64,000 bases of DNA from an uncultured Bacteroidales bacterium (GTDB lineage: Bacteria; Bacteroidota; Bacteroidia; Bacteroidales; Paludibacteraceae): NCBI GenBank assembly GCA_946411385.1, contig CAMKDV010000009.1:89554-153553 (forward strand). Reading direction: 5' to 3'. Numbering within the stretch: position 1 is the stretch's first letter; the number at the start of each line of letters is the position of its first letter. The position numbers were made by a program, and so were the translations under genes. Below are positions 24,097 to 32,412 of the stretch, one piece after another. A model generated the notes under the pieces. That model was not told the origin of the DNA and searched no databases. It saw only the letters and a list, made by a program, of their open reading frames with translations.

Positions 24097-24125
24097 TGTT
24101 GTAGAGGGTTTAATAAATTACGCTA

Positions 24126-24157
24126 CAAAGGTACGCAAAAAACACGAATTATGCAAA
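24126..24157 (-). promoter_or_regulatory. Promoter of the two cargo lipoprotein genes
   Basis: On the minus strand TTTG (24154-24157) and TACCTTTG (24126-24133) are 20 nt apart. The leader contains AACCCTCTAC, as in the other lipoprotein leader at 1927. Confidence 0.85.
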
Positions 24158-24202
24158 TAAAACGCAAGGAATTTGCAAAAATCATACAAAACTTATAGCA
24201 TT

Positions 24203-24784
24203 ATGGCAAATAAAGTGTATCATTTAGCCCTATTATTGGCATTTTGTGCGACTATGATCAGTTGCAAGAGTATGCAGTCCGTTGAGAAGATCAACTACCG
24301 CGACAGCGTGATAACGCAGATCGTTTACGACACCACACGCATCACCATCACCGACACGATACACGTCACGGCTTCCAGTGAGAGCGAAAGGGAAAGCGAC
24401 ACAGATATTCTGTTCGGTGCAGGTGGCGGCACATACAACACGCAGACCGGCGAGGCTACGAACGTCATAGGTGTCAAGCAGTCGAAGAAAGAAAAGGAGT
24501 TGCAGCAGTTGGTAGTTGAGCAGAAGACCACCATTGACCAGCAGTCAGCCACTATAAGCGAACAGAGCACTTACATATCGCACTTGCAGAGCGAGTTGGA
24601 GGAGAAGCAGAACACAGCCGACATCAAGCCCAAGCGCAGCGGATATGACCGTTTCTGTTCATGGTGGTTTTGGATCACTGCGATACTCTTGTTACTGCGT
24701 TTCCTGTGGTGGGTTGCCGACTATATCCCGCCCATCGCTCCCTACAAAAAGGCTATTCAGATCGCCATACCCTTTTTACGGTGA
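24203..24784 (+). CDS. Spanin-like lipoprotein with C-terminal membrane helix
   Basis: The 193-residue protein has a lipobox (MISC at about residue 18), then a Ser/Thr linker, a coiled coil (KKEKELQQLVVEQKTTIDQQ, residues 94-140) and a C-terminal hydrophobic helix (WWFWITAILLLLRFLWWVAD). A lipid anchor at one end and a transmembrane helix at the other, joined by a coiled coil, is the layout of a unimolecular spanin, which fuses inner and outer membranes at lysis. Start at 24203 gives the best signal peptide. Confidence 0.6.
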   Translation: MANKVYHLALLLAFCATMISCKSMQSVEKINYRDSVITQIVYDTTRITITDTIHVTASSESERESDTDILFGAGGGTYNTQTGEATNVIGVKQSKKEKELQQLVVEQKTTIDQQSATISEQSTYISHLQSELEEKQNTADIKPKRSGYDRFCSWWFWITAILLLLRFLWWVADYIPPIAPYKKAIQIAIPFLR

Positions 24785-24878
24785 AATCTTAAACTGCGTA
24801 CTAAAATTTTTGTCTCGCCCCGGGAATTTTTGATACCCAGCCGCGAACAATCTTAAAAATAGAACATTTTAGCACCTT

Positions 24879-25004
24879 ATGAAAACTATACTTTTAACCC
24901 TATTATTCTGCTGCGGAGGTCGGCAGCATTGTGACCTATATGCCGAGAAACCTTGGCGCATCGCTTACCGCCATAACACGTACGTTTATGAACCTGTTTT
25001 CTGA
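24879..25004 (+). CDS. Possible small protein, 41 residues
   Basis: The frame MKTILLTLLFCCGGRQHCDL starts with a basic and hydrophobic stretch that could be a short signal or membrane segment, and ends YRHNTYVYEPVF. It lies in a 290-bp gap with no other strong frame. Translation is uncertain; composition and position are the only evidence. Confidence 0.35.
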   Translation: MKTILLTLLFCCGGRQHCDLYAEKPWRIAYRHNTYVYEPVF

Positions 25005-25072
25005 TGGAAAAATAAGCCTGTTTGAGCGTGCTTATTTGGCATACACCGCGTAAGCAACACAAAATAAGTTAC

Positions 25073-25207
25073 ATGCAAACGGAAAATAAGGGAAACACAT
25101 GTTGCCGATGCGCCTTTTGGAATATGGCGTTTGACAACTCATGCAGCGAGCGCATACGGCTATACGGCGACTTCAGCAACCAGCCTGCCGACCAACCAGC
25201 GTGCTAA
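25073..25207 (+). CDS. Small Cys-rich protein, 44 residues
   Basis: The frame from ATG 25073 encodes MQTENKGNTCCRCAFWNMAF and then DNSCSERIRLYGDFSNQPAD. Cysteines in CCRC and a later C could make a zinc knuckle. It is 20 bp before a well-supported gene with a strong ribosome-binding site. A small Cys protein of similar type occurs at 9500. Confidence 0.4.
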   Translation: MQTENKGNTCCRCAFWNMAFDNSCSERIRLYGDFSNQPADQPAC

Positions 25208-25227
25208 CTATTTGACAAGGAGAAAGT

Positions 25228-25605
25228 ATGATCAGAGCAGTCAGAACAATGTTTAAGTGTCACGCCATCCTATTTGTCAATGAGACATTAGATGCCGTGA
25301 AAGCATACATCAAGAAAGGAGAGTATGAACTGAACTTCCCAGATGAGTTCTACGAGCGCGTTGCCTTAGTCCGCAAGGGCGAGGTTGGCGGAGTGACAGG
25401 CTTTGGCACGTATGGCACGTGTTTCGTCTATGTCCGTTCTCTCAAATATATCCCCGTGATCTTTCACGAGATAGAGCACGCTGCATCGCACATCCTTTGG
25501 CGTGCCGGAGTGCATCATAACGACTACACGGATGAGGTGTATGCCTACTTGCAGGAGTACATCATGGACGGTTTTCTTGACCCAGCAAACACGAAGAAAG
25601 AATGA
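25228..25605 (+). CDS. HExxH metallopeptidase-like protein
   Basis: The 125-residue protein has FHEIEHAASHIL, with HEIEH at residues 80-84, the zinc-binding HExxH signature of gluzincins and related enzymes; an upstream strand (GTCFVYVRSLKYIPVIF) leads into it, as in the usual fold. A third ligand (Glu or Asp) may lie in DEVYAY near residue 100. No transmembrane segment. Start 25228 follows an AAGGAG ribosome-binding site. Substrate unknown. It overlaps the next gene by ATGA. Confidence 0.65.
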   Translation: MIRAVRTMFKCHAILFVNETLDAVKAYIKKGEYELNFPDEFYERVALVRKGEVGGVTGFGTYGTCFVYVRSLKYIPVIFHEIEHAASHILWRAGVHHNDYTDEVYAYLQEYIMDGFLDPANTKKE

Positions 25606-26420
25606 ACTACCGCAGTTTCGCAGATATGAACACCGCCATCGTGGCTAACCTGCACAAGTTCCCGCATGATGTGGACTTGGTGGTAGGCGTGCCGCGTTCG
25701 GGTATGCTGCCTGCCAATATCCTCGCGCTATACCTCAACAAGCCGTTCACGAGCGTAGAGCAGTACCGCAACGGCGTAATCTATGCCAACGGCTCGCGTC
25801 TCATCGACCGCTCGGAGATACGCAAGATACTCGTCATTGACGATAGCGTTTCGTCCGGGTCTGCCATGACAGCAGCCAAAGAGTTGCTGAACGGTACGCC
25901 AGCGGAGAAAGTATATGCCGCCGTGTATGTAACGCCGAAAGGCAGTCGGCTCGTGGATATTTATTGCGAGGTGGTCAAGCAGCCGCGATTGTTCCAATGG
26001 AACGTGTTTAACACGCAACGTATAGAGGGCGCGATGTTCGACATGGACGGCGTGCTGTGCGCTGACCCTGCCATAGATGATGACGGAGAGCAGTATATAC
26101 GCGAGATAACGAACGCCCAGCCGCTCTATATACCCAAGTACACCATCGACACGATTGTTACATGCCGATTGGAAAAGTACCGCGCTATCACGGAGAAATG
26201 GCTGCAAGACCACGGCGTGCAATACAAGCACCTCGTCATGCTCGACCTGCCGACGAGAGCGGCACGGCTCAAATGGGGTCGGCATGGCAAGTGGAAAGGA
26301 GAGCGGTATGCGCAGAGTAGCAACACGCTTTTCTATGAGTCATCGCTGCACCAAGCACGACAGATAAAAACAGTTACCGACAAACCCGTATTCTGTACGG
26401 AGATAATGAATTTTGTATGA
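25602..26420 (+). CDS. Phosphoribosyltransferase-HAD fusion protein
   Basis: The 272-residue protein joins two enzyme folds. The first has VIDDSVSSGSAM at residues 78-89, the PRPP-binding loop of type I phosphoribosyltransferases, preceded by VVGVPRSGM. The second begins MFDMDGVLC at 145-153, the phosphoryl-accepting motif of HAD hydrolases. Such fusions suggest salvage or modification of nucleotides or sugars followed by dephosphorylation. It overlaps both neighbours by ATGA, so a five-gene block at 25228-28783 is coupled in translation. Confidence 0.75.
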   Translation: MNYRSFADMNTAIVANLHKFPHDVDLVVGVPRSGMLPANILALYLNKPFTSVEQYRNGVIYANGSRLIDRSEIRKILVIDDSVSSGSAMTAAKELLNGTPAEKVYAAVYVTPKGSRLVDIYCEVVKQPRLFQWNVFNTQRIEGAMFDMDGVLCADPAIDDDGEQYIREITNAQPLYIPKYTIDTIVTCRLEKYRAITEKWLQDHGVQYKHLVMLDLPTRAARLKWGRHGKWKGERYAQSSNTLFYESSLHQARQIKTVTDKPVFCTEIMNFV

Positions 26421-27640
26421 ACGAGCAGATAATAGTCGCGCTGACATCATGGCGCAAACGCATCACCAACCTGCCAACCATCCTCGATACCATCTGGGCG
26501 CAGACCATGCCGCCGGACAAGGTGGTGCTGACGCTTGCATCGGAGGAGTTTCCGAAACATGTGCTGCCTGCTGAAGTACAGGCGTACATCGACAGCCACG
26601 ACAGGCTGCAAGTATGCTGGGTGAAACATGACACCCGCGTGTGGAAAAAGTTCCTCTTTGCCGCCAAGCTCTACCCCGATGCGCTCATCGTGCCGATAGA
26701 TGACGATATGTTATACCCGCAGGGAATGATAGAGGACTTGTTCAAGACGCACCAGCTGCACCCGGACGCTCCCATCAGCGGCAATCACTACACCTTCAGA
26801 GGGCAAAAGTGTCACTGCGGATGCGCTTCGATGGTGCAGGCAAAGCACTTCGATGGCTGGGAGAGGTACTACCGTCACCGCTACCGCATAGAGATGCCGT
26901 CCTCGGATATATTCTACACCATGCTTGCTGCCACCAACGGCTATTTCTATGTGCCGTCGGAGGTCGATTATCAGGCGACGGCGGTCAATTACAACGAGAC
27001 AGAACCGTATAGCCGGACAGGCGTAAAGAACAAGATACGCAAGACCCATGATTTCTGCTGCCGGTTGTTCGGGCAGAAAGTGCTGCGGCTGTTCGGAGAG
27101 GATGACCACCGCCCCTTTTGCGTGCTTGGCTCGGCACAGACCGAGCTGGGAAAAGCTATCGAGCAAGAACTACTGGCGTGGCTTACTCCGCACTTTAATG
27201 TCTATCTTGTCCAGCATGACGGTCGCACATTTGAGTACGCCGCTCTTCGTTTCCTCCAAGAGGTGATGAGCCGGACAGATGCCCCGTGTTTCTATGTGCA
27301 TACCAAAGGCGCGTACAATGTCCGCAAGGTAGCGCACCGCGTACGCAACATGTGGCGGAGTGAGTTTGTCGGCCGACAGGCTGAATACCTGCAAGCGGTC
27401 GATGGCGAGAGACCCGTCATGGCGTGCCCCTACACGGGAGAGACGCATGTCCCCTGGTATAACGGCTGGGTGGCGAACGCTGCGGCTATACGTCTCATGC
27501 CTATCATTCAGACGGAAGACCGATTCTATTATGAGCACCATCTGTTTGAGCAAGCGGAGGCGGTAGGACTGCGCATGAATGATGTTGTGCTGGAGAACCG
27601 CAAACCCATGCACGACGATTTGAAACTAAATTTTGATTGA
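26417..27640 (+). CDS. Glycosyltransferase-like protein, GT-A type
   Basis: The 407-residue protein starts like a family 2-type glycosyltransferase (MNEQIIVALTSWRKRITNLP, TILDTIWAQTMPPDKVVLTL) and has IVPIDDDMLY with D95-D97 as the metal-binding acidic motif. Residues 225-400 are a second domain of different type. Phage-encoded glycosyltransferases modify host O-antigen or capsule or the phage's own DNA; which one is unknown here. It sits between the PRT-HAD and Stealth-like genes. Confidence 0.7.
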   Translation: MNEQIIVALTSWRKRITNLPTILDTIWAQTMPPDKVVLTLASEEFPKHVLPAEVQAYIDSHDRLQVCWVKHDTRVWKKFLFAAKLYPDALIVPIDDDMLYPQGMIEDLFKTHQLHPDAPISGNHYTFRGQKCHCGCASMVQAKHFDGWERYYRHRYRIEMPSSDIFYTMLAATNGYFYVPSEVDYQATAVNYNETEPYSRTGVKNKIRKTHDFCCRLFGQKVLRLFGEDDHRPFCVLGSAQTELGKAIEQELLAWLTPHFNVYLVQHDGRTFEYAALRFLQEVMSRTDAPCFYVHTKGAYNVRKVAHRVRNMWRSEFVGRQAEYLQAVDGERPVMACPYTGETHVPWYNGWVANAAAIRLMPIIQTEDRFYYEHHLFEQAEAVGLRMNDVVLENRKPMHDDLKLNFD

Positions 27641-27641
27641 T

Positions 27642-28376
27642 ATGGATATATTGTATGTAGTAGGCACAGGAAGCCACTGGGAAAACAACGAACTGCGATA
27701 CTCCCTGCGATCCATCGCAAAGAACGCCCGTAATGTAGGGCGCGTCTTCATCGTCGGGCACAAACCCGATTTCGTGAGCGACATCGTGACGCATATACCG
27801 TACGAGGACACCAAGAACCGCAAGCACAAGAACATCATGCTCAAGGTGGCGTACGCAGCGGAGCACAGCGACATCGCACCGCATTTCCTCATATCGTCCG
27901 ATGACCATTTCTATGTGCGTGAGGTGGACTTTGACAACTACCCTGTCTATTACCAAGACAAGGTGATAGCACCGCACCCGACAGCGGAGCAGCTGAAAAA
28001 CAACTACTACAAGAGCCTCGTCCAGACACGCGAGTTGCTGACCAAATGGGGACTGCCGCATTTTCAGACCAACCCGCATTGCAATACGCATTTCGATACG
28101 GAGCTATACCGGCGTTTCTATCCGCTGTTCACCGAGGCTGTCAACCTCGAATACGGCGGTGAGGTCAACTGCATCATGGGCAACCTGCTCGCGGAGCAAG
28201 GCATCCAACCCAAGCAGTTCATCGACAAGAAGATTTCAGAGTTCGACACCATAGCCGACCTTGAGCAGCAGATAGGACAAACGGAGTGTTTCTCTATCGG
28301 TGACAACGCAATCAAGTGCGGTGTAGATGCGTACCTGCAACAGCTGTTCCCCTATAAATGTATCTACGAGAAATGA
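27642..28376 (+). CDS. Stealth-like sugar-phosphate transferase-like protein
   Basis: The 244-residue protein has strand-loop patterns of Stealth/capsule phosphotransferases: MDILYVVGTGSHWENNELRY at the start, VGRVFIVGHKPDF, and ISSDDHFYVREVDFDNYPV with the acidic pair D87-D88. Those enzymes transfer sugar phosphates in capsule synthesis. The ATG at 27642 is chosen over a TTG at 27633. It ends in ATGA overlap with the nuclease gene. Confidence 0.65.
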   Translation: MDILYVVGTGSHWENNELRYSLRSIAKNARNVGRVFIVGHKPDFVSDIVTHIPYEDTKNRKHKNIMLKVAYAAEHSDIAPHFLISSDDHFYVREVDFDNYPVYYQDKVIAPHPTAEQLKNNYYKSLVQTRELLTKWGLPHFQTNPHCNTHFDTELYRRFYPLFTEAVNLEYGGEVNCIMGNLLAEQGIQPKQFIDKKISEFDTIADLEQQIGQTECFSIGDNAIKCGVDAYLQQLFPYKCIYEK

Positions 28377-28783
28377 CGCGAGAAGAAGCATTAGCCATCA
28401 TCAACGGCGAGCGAACGGAGAAAGCCCCGCGCCGACCGCCTGTGCAACGCGAACACAACCTGCAAACGGCTTGCATCCGCTGGGCACGCTACCAGTTTCC
28501 AAAGCTAACCATCTTCGCCATACCTAACGGCGCATGGTGCGGCTATAAGCAAGGGCGCAAACTCGTTGCGGAGGGGATGCTGAAGGGCGTGCCGGACATC
28601 TTTGTCGCTCTCGCACGCAAAGGCTACCACGGGCTGTTCATCGAAATGAAAGCGGGCAAGAAAGGCGTAGTGCGCGACGAGCAGAGCGAGATGCTCATCA
28701 AACTGCAAAGCGAGGGCTACCAGTGTGCCGTCTGCCGGACATTCGAGCAGTTCCAGCAGATCATCATAGACTACATCAGGTAG
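28373..28783 (+). CDS. VRR-NUC domain nuclease
   Basis: The 136-residue protein has the PD-(D/E)XK core of VRR-NUC enzymes: GVPDIFVAL (GVPD, residues 72-75) and LFIEMKAGKKG (EMK, 91-93). They act on branched or flap DNA and are common in phages. This is the last rightward gene of the prophage. Its stop is followed by a hairpin shared with the end of the integrase gene. Confidence 0.9.
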   Translation: MTREEALAIINGERTEKAPRRPPVQREHNLQTACIRWARYQFPKLTIFAIPNGAWCGYKQGRKLVAEGMLKGVPDIFVALARKGYHGLFIEMKAGKKGVVRDEQSEMLIKLQSEGYQCAVCRTFEQFQQIIIDYIR

Positions 28784-28813
28784 TCATTTTGTGTTTCTCA
28801 TTGTTTTTTTCAA

Positions 28814-28846
28814 GGCTAACTCCCCGCAGTAATTGCGGGGATAGCC
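28814..28846. terminator. Bidirectional hairpin between nuclease and integrase genes
   Basis: GGCTA...CCCCGC (28814-28827) pairs with GCGGGG...TAGCC (28835-28846) in an 11-bp stem with a small asymmetry. It separates two convergent genes. Poly-T is short, so it could be a terminator only in part; a second small hairpin overlaps the integrase stop (CCTACCGA...TCGGTGGG). Confidence 0.5.
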
Positions 28847-28851
28847 GTTCC

Positions 28852-30072
28852 TTAACCTACCGATTTCGGTGGGTTTAACACATAGTCGATTACTTTCCTG
28901 TTAGCCTCGGCTGTCTTGATCCATTTGTATTCGACGTAGTGCCGTGTGTTGATTGTTTTATCCACATGTCCCATGCTTTTGTTGATTACCAGTTCGGGAA
29001 CGTCTAATTCGCCTGCAATCGTCGCCCATGTTCTGCGTATCTTTGCCATAGTGATGTCTATTCCTAATGTCTTACTGATAGCTCGCAGATGCAGCGTTGT
29101 GCGGCGTTGGAACGTCTCGTATGATGCACATTCGTCCTTGAAAGAAAGCAATGTTTCCGTGCCTTTGTATTTGTTAAGGAGTGCCTGTAATTCATCTTCT
29201 ATCCGCACATGTACCTCGCGCATGTTCACGCGCTGCGTCTTGTGCCGGACATAAACCACTTCGCCATTCACAGGAGCATCCATCTCGTACAAATCGAGCA
29301 GGTTTACGCCGCAAAGATAGAACGACATGAGGGCTATATCGCGTGCGCGCTCATTATTTAAGGAATATAACCGGGCAGATGCCAGAGCACGCATCTCATC
29401 AGCTGTCAGCGTCTCTATGTCTTTCTGCGGAACAGGAGCAATGGAATAGTCGAAATACGGATCCTTGTCTCGGGGGATGATATGCCTTTTCTCCGCCTCT
29501 TTGTATGCTGCTCTCACGTAGCACTCAATCATGTGCCTGGTGCTCTCCCCTCTCCGTGTGTCGCGTAGCCAGCGGGCGAACTTTGTCAGGAACGGGTAGT
29601 TTACATCATCAAAACGTATGTGCCGCAGTTTCTTCTCTGCGCAATAATCTCGCAGCACACCTTCAGCATACGCATAACTCATGCGCGTCTTTGGCGTGTT
29701 GCGGCTCTCCCCGTATTCTTTGAAGAAAGCAATAAAATCGGTGCTCTGCGCTTCATCTTTCTGATAGTTGCCGGCTGCATACTCACGGATTTCTGCGGCG
29801 GTCATCTTCCGCAGTTTGTTCTGTTTGTCGAGATCAAGGATAGCATCGCAGTATTTGCAATAGAGGGAATAGATTGTCTGATTGACTGTCTTGGCGTTGG
29901 GAACAGAGCGGTGTATCGCCTGTGCCGGATCACCCGAGAACAAACGAGGCATCGTGAATATGCCTGTTGAGATGGTTGTGGTACTTGTTCCGTTTGAGAT
30001 GAGGAACTTGACGGGGAACATCCCTTGCGTGTTCGCCTTTCGCTGGTCGAGTAATAGTGTTAGTTTTGCCAT
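28852..30072 (-). CDS. int: Tyrosine-recombinase integrase
   Basis: The 406-residue protein has an N-terminal arm-binding part (MAKLTLLLDQRKANTQGMFP, residues 1-90), a core-binding SAM-like domain (about 115-215) and a catalytic domain. Box II has the pattern IRRTWAT, followed by MGH and the nucleophile in RHYVEY near residue 378. Where most families have the first catalytic Arg, this protein has FYLCGVNLLDLYEMD with Asn near residue 257. That substitution is known in several Bacteroidota mobile-element integrases. The start at 30072 follows the repeat array; the ORF extends 49 codons upstream without a supported start. Drives integration at the tRNA-Lys gene. Confidence 0.9.
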   Translation of the reverse strand: MAKLTLLLDQRKANTQGMFPVKFLISNGTSTTTISTGIFTMPRLFSGDPAQAIHRSVPNAKTVNQTIYSLYCKYCDAILDLDKQNKLRKMTAAEIREYAAGNYQKDEAQSTDFIAFFKEYGESRNTPKTRMSYAYAEGVLRDYCAEKKLRHIRFDDVNYPFLTKFARWLRDTRRGESTRHMIECYVRAAYKEAEKRHIIPRDKDPYFDYSIAPVPQKDIETLTADEMRALASARLYSLNNERARDIALMSFYLCGVNLLDLYEMDAPVNGEVVYVRHKTQRVNMREVHVRIEDELQALLNKYKGTETLLSFKDECASYETFQRRTTLHLRAISKTLGIDITMAKIRRTWATIAGELDVPELVINKSMGHVDKTINTRHYVEYKWIKTAEANRKVIDYVLNPPKSVG

Positions 30073-30083
30073 GATTGTTGTTT

Positions 30084-30157
30084 GTTGCAAAGTTTTTTGC
30101 AATTTTTTTGCCCCATTTTGCGGAGTTGCAAAGTTGTTGCAAAGTTGTTGCAAAGTT
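30084..30157. repeat. GTTGCAAAGTT repeats upstream of integrase
   Basis: Four exact copies of the 11-mer GTTGCAAAGTT: one at 30084-30094 and three in perfect tandem at 30125-30157. Their place between the integrase gene and the tRNA attachment site suggests arm-type binding sites for the integrase or excisionase, or an operator. An 11-bp period is one helical turn, so bound proteins would line up on one face. Confidence 0.7.
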
Positions 30158-30265
30158 TTTGGTTGTTTCAAATAGTGGTTCGTTAGTGGCGAAATGGTGG
30201 TATTTTCGCACTTTTTCACCTTTCCCCGACCTATTTTCTTTGCTTATTTGCAATCATAACGCAAA

Positions 30266-30296
30266 GAAAGTCAGACGTTTCAATCGTCTAACTTTC
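30266..30296. terminator. Stem-loop near prophage/tRNA border
   Basis: GAAAGT-C-AGACG (30266-30277) pairs with CGTCT-A-ACTTTC (30285-30296): 11 pairs and one mismatch around a 7-nt loop. A T8 run follows on the plus strand at 30311-30318. It may end rightward phage transcripts and so protect the tRNA gene, or be part of the attachment region. Confidence 0.45.
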
Positions 30297-30322
30297 TCAT
30301 ATTCAACACCTTTTTTTTGTAG

Positions 30323-30395
30323 TGTCCCCCGAGGGACTCGAACCCTCGACCCACTGATTAAGAGTCAGTTGCTCTACCAACTGAGCTAGGGAGAC
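30323..30395 (-). tRNA. tRNA-Lys(CTT)
   Basis: The 73-nt gene reads leftward. The acceptor stem GTCTCCC pairs with GGGGGAC, and the anticodon arm ACTGA-CTCTTAA-TCAGT contains CTT (Lys, AAG codons). The T arm has GGGTTCGAGTCCC. No CCA is encoded. The prophage joins the 3' side, the normal site for tRNA-targeted integration. Confidence 0.95.
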
Positions 30396-30447
30396 ATGCT
30401 TTACAGAAAACCTGCGACCAGCGTCGCGTTTAGCGCAAAGCGGATGC

Positions 30448-30479
30448 AAAGATACTACATTTTTTTCAGATTTCCAAAT
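30448..30479 (-). promoter_or_regulatory. Promoter of tRNA-Lys
   Basis: On the minus strand TTTG (30476-30479) and TATCTTTG (30448-30455) are 20 nt apart. The region between, with its flanks, is almost the same as the dnaA promoter at 32510-32541, sharing about 28 bp. Confidence 0.8.
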
Positions 30480-30510
30480 TTTAGCCCCTCAGCAGCGATT
30501 TTTCCGTAGG

Positions 30511-30987
30511 TTATTCGACATTATTGCCAAGTTCACCTTGCAATCGTTTGCAATAGATGCGTACGGCGGACTCCACCATCAAGAGGCACGGACGCTGCTT
30601 GTAGTACTCCGCAGTACGCGGATCGGGCGTAGGCGGCGTAGGTGCATCGCGACGCAACTGCAGCAGTTCGCGGCATATATAAGAGCCGTTCTGACGCTTG
30701 AACTCCGTCATGAGTGCCTGCACATTCCTGTAGTTAGCCTGCTTGCCCTCCGCATCGGCAGCCACAGTGGCTCCCGAGTGCAGACCTTCGAGCATTGCCA
30801 TGGCGGAACATGTACCGCATATCTCACGCAGCCGCCCTACTCCACCTCCGAACGATGCCGACAAGCGCAAGGCCATCTCGTCGGACAAACCATAGTCATC
30901 AGCAAACGTCAGAAAAACCGCTTGCGAACAATTGTACCCGGCGATGAACAGGTCGCGGGCACGAGCCACTCGTTGTTCCGTAGTCAT
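30511..30987 (-). CDS. C_GCAxxG_C_C family redox protein
   Basis: The 158-residue protein has the family pattern: GYNCSQAV near the start and a Gly-rich loop (SFGGGVGRLREICGTCSAMA) followed by spaced cysteines. The family is named after these motifs (PF09719) and is thought to be redox-active; its role is not established. The start at 30987 is preferred, giving MTTEQRVARARDLFIAGYNC. It stands alone between tRNA-Lys and dnaA. Confidence 0.85.
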   Translation of the reverse strand: MTTEQRVARARDLFIAGYNCSQAVFLTFADDYGLSDEMALRLSASFGGGVGRLREICGTCSAMAMLEGLHSGATVAADAEGKQANYRNVQALMTEFKRQNGSYICRELLQLRRDAPTPPTPDPRTAEYYKQRPCLLMVESAVRIYCKRLQGELGNNVE

Positions 30988-31038
30988 AAGATATACAGTT
31001 ATTAACAAAAAAACCACCTTTCGTCATGAGAGGTGGAA

Positions 31039-32412
31039 TCAACCGATAAGCGATTGCCGGATGCGGGTGAGCTGCTGCCCGAGCTCCACATTGGTGCGCA
31101 ACTCGTCGCTCATGCTGTCCACCGCATGAATAACCGTAGCGTGCGTACGATGGTAGTACTGACCAATCTCGATATTCGACATGCGCGTCATCTGCTTAGC
31201 CAGATACATGCATATCTGACGCACCTTAGCCACTTCCTTCTGCCTGTTGCGCTCCATGAGCGAGGTAAAGGACACATTGTACGCCTCGCATACGGCATTG
31301 GATATCTGCTCCAGATCCACCTCGCGCGGCTTGAGCTCGACGATGCGGCCTACCACCTCGCGCGCCAGATCCATATCAATCTCCTTGTTCATGAGCGTGG
31401 AATAGACGAGCAGCGATGCCAGAACGCCTTCCAGGTCACGCACATTCTCCGTAACATTGGCAGCAATGAACTCCACGATAGGTTCGGGCAGCTTGACGCC
31501 GTCGCGGTACATCTTCTTGAGCAGGATATTCTTGCGCAACGCATAATCCGGCTTCGTCATCTCGGCAGCCAAGCCCCACTTGAAGCGGCTGAGCAGACGC
31601 TCCTCCAGGTCGTGCAAATCTTTCGGCGCCTTGTCGGAAGTAAGGATGATCTGCTTCTGCGACTGCTGCAGATAGTTGAAGATATGGAAGAAAGTGTCCT
31701 GCGTAGCGCGCTTGCCCATGATATACTGTATATCATCCACGATCAGCACGTCAATAGTCTGGTAGAACAGCAGAAAATCGGGTATATGATTGTGCGCAGC
31801 AGCATCCTGGTACTGGAGCTGGAAGGTGTTGGCGGTAACGTACAGCACACGCTTCTGGGGCATCAGGCGCTTCACCTCATTGCCTATGGCGTTGGCGAGG
31901 TGGGTCTTGCCCACTCCGCTGCCGCCATAGATGAACAAAGGATTGAATATATTCTTACCGGGTTGCTTGGCGATAGCCATGCCGGCTGTACGCGCAAGCT
32001 TGTTGGGTTCGCCCTCCACGAACGAGTCGAAAGTATACGACGCATTCAATTGGCTGTCGAACTCCGGGTCTTCACGAAGCTCGCTACGCTGCGCCAACAT
32101 CTGCGGCACCACCGTATGCGAGACATCGGAAGGGATATTAACCGCTGCATCGGTATGCGAATCCACCTGCACGCTGTACTCCAGCTGCGTTTGCGGACCA
32201 AAGAAGCGATACAGCACCTTGGAAAGCAAAGGCAGGTAGTTCTCCTCGATATAATCGACAATGAACTGCGATTTGACCTGCAATACGAGCGTATCATGCT
32301 CGTAGCTCAACGCACGTATAGGCGCGAACCACATAGCATACACCGAAGAGGTGAGGTTGTCCCTCAGCACCTTCTGGCATTCCGCCCATACTATGTTCAC
32401 ATCTTTGTTCAT
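31039..32412 (-). CDS. dnaA: Chromosomal replication initiator DnaA
   Basis: The 457-residue protein has the full DnaA plan: an N-terminal helical domain I (MNKDVNIVWAECQKVLRDNL), a poorly conserved linker, the AAA+ domain with Walker A IYGGSGVGKT at 161-170 and Walker B (DVLIVDDIQY), and a C-terminal DNA-binding domain (EVAKVRQICMYLAKQMTRMS, with the YHRTHATVIHA box-binding helix). It opens the origin by binding DnaA boxes with ATP. Transcription starts from the promoter at 32510. Whether the origin lies next to it is not clear from this sequence. Confidence 0.95.
   Translation of the reverse strand: MNKDVNIVWAECQKVLRDNLTSSVYAMWFAPIRALSYEHDTLVLQVKSQFIVDYIEENYLPLLSKVLYRFFGPQTQLEYSVQVDSHTDAAVNIPSDVSHTVVPQMLAQRSELREDPEFDSQLNASYTFDSFVEGEPNKLARTAGMAIAKQPGKNIFNPLFIYGGSGVGKTHLANAIGNEVKRLMPQKRVLYVTANTFQLQYQDAAAHNHIPDFLLFYQTIDVLIVDDIQYIMGKRATQDTFFHIFNYLQQSQKQIILTSDKAPKDLHDLEERLLSRFKWGLAAEMTKPDYALRKNILLKKMYRDGVKLPEPIVEFIAANVTENVRDLEGVLASLLVYSTLMNKEIDMDLAREVVGRIVELKPREVDLEQISNAVCEAYNVSFTSLMERNRQKEVAKVRQICMYLAKQMTRMSNIEIGQYYHRTHATVIHAVDSMSDELRTNVELGQQLTRIRQSLIG

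Larger units (their letters stand above)
1..30322. mobile_element. Prophage, right part, integrated at tRNA-Lys
   Basis: This segment carries a tyrosine integrase beside a tRNA-Lys gene, a holin, an M15 endolysin, fibre proteins, a spanin-like lipoprotein and many small overlapping genes, which is phage architecture. The integrated DNA abuts the 3' end of the tRNA, the usual side for tRNA-directed integration. Capsid, portal, terminase and the second attachment site are not visible and must lie left of the window. The exact right boundary is inferred, not seen, because only one attachment end is present. Confidence 0.9.

Noticed and set aside
28814..28846. Strong rho-independent terminator
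   Set aside because: The stem is good, but no long T-run follows on either strand; kept only as a possible terminator.
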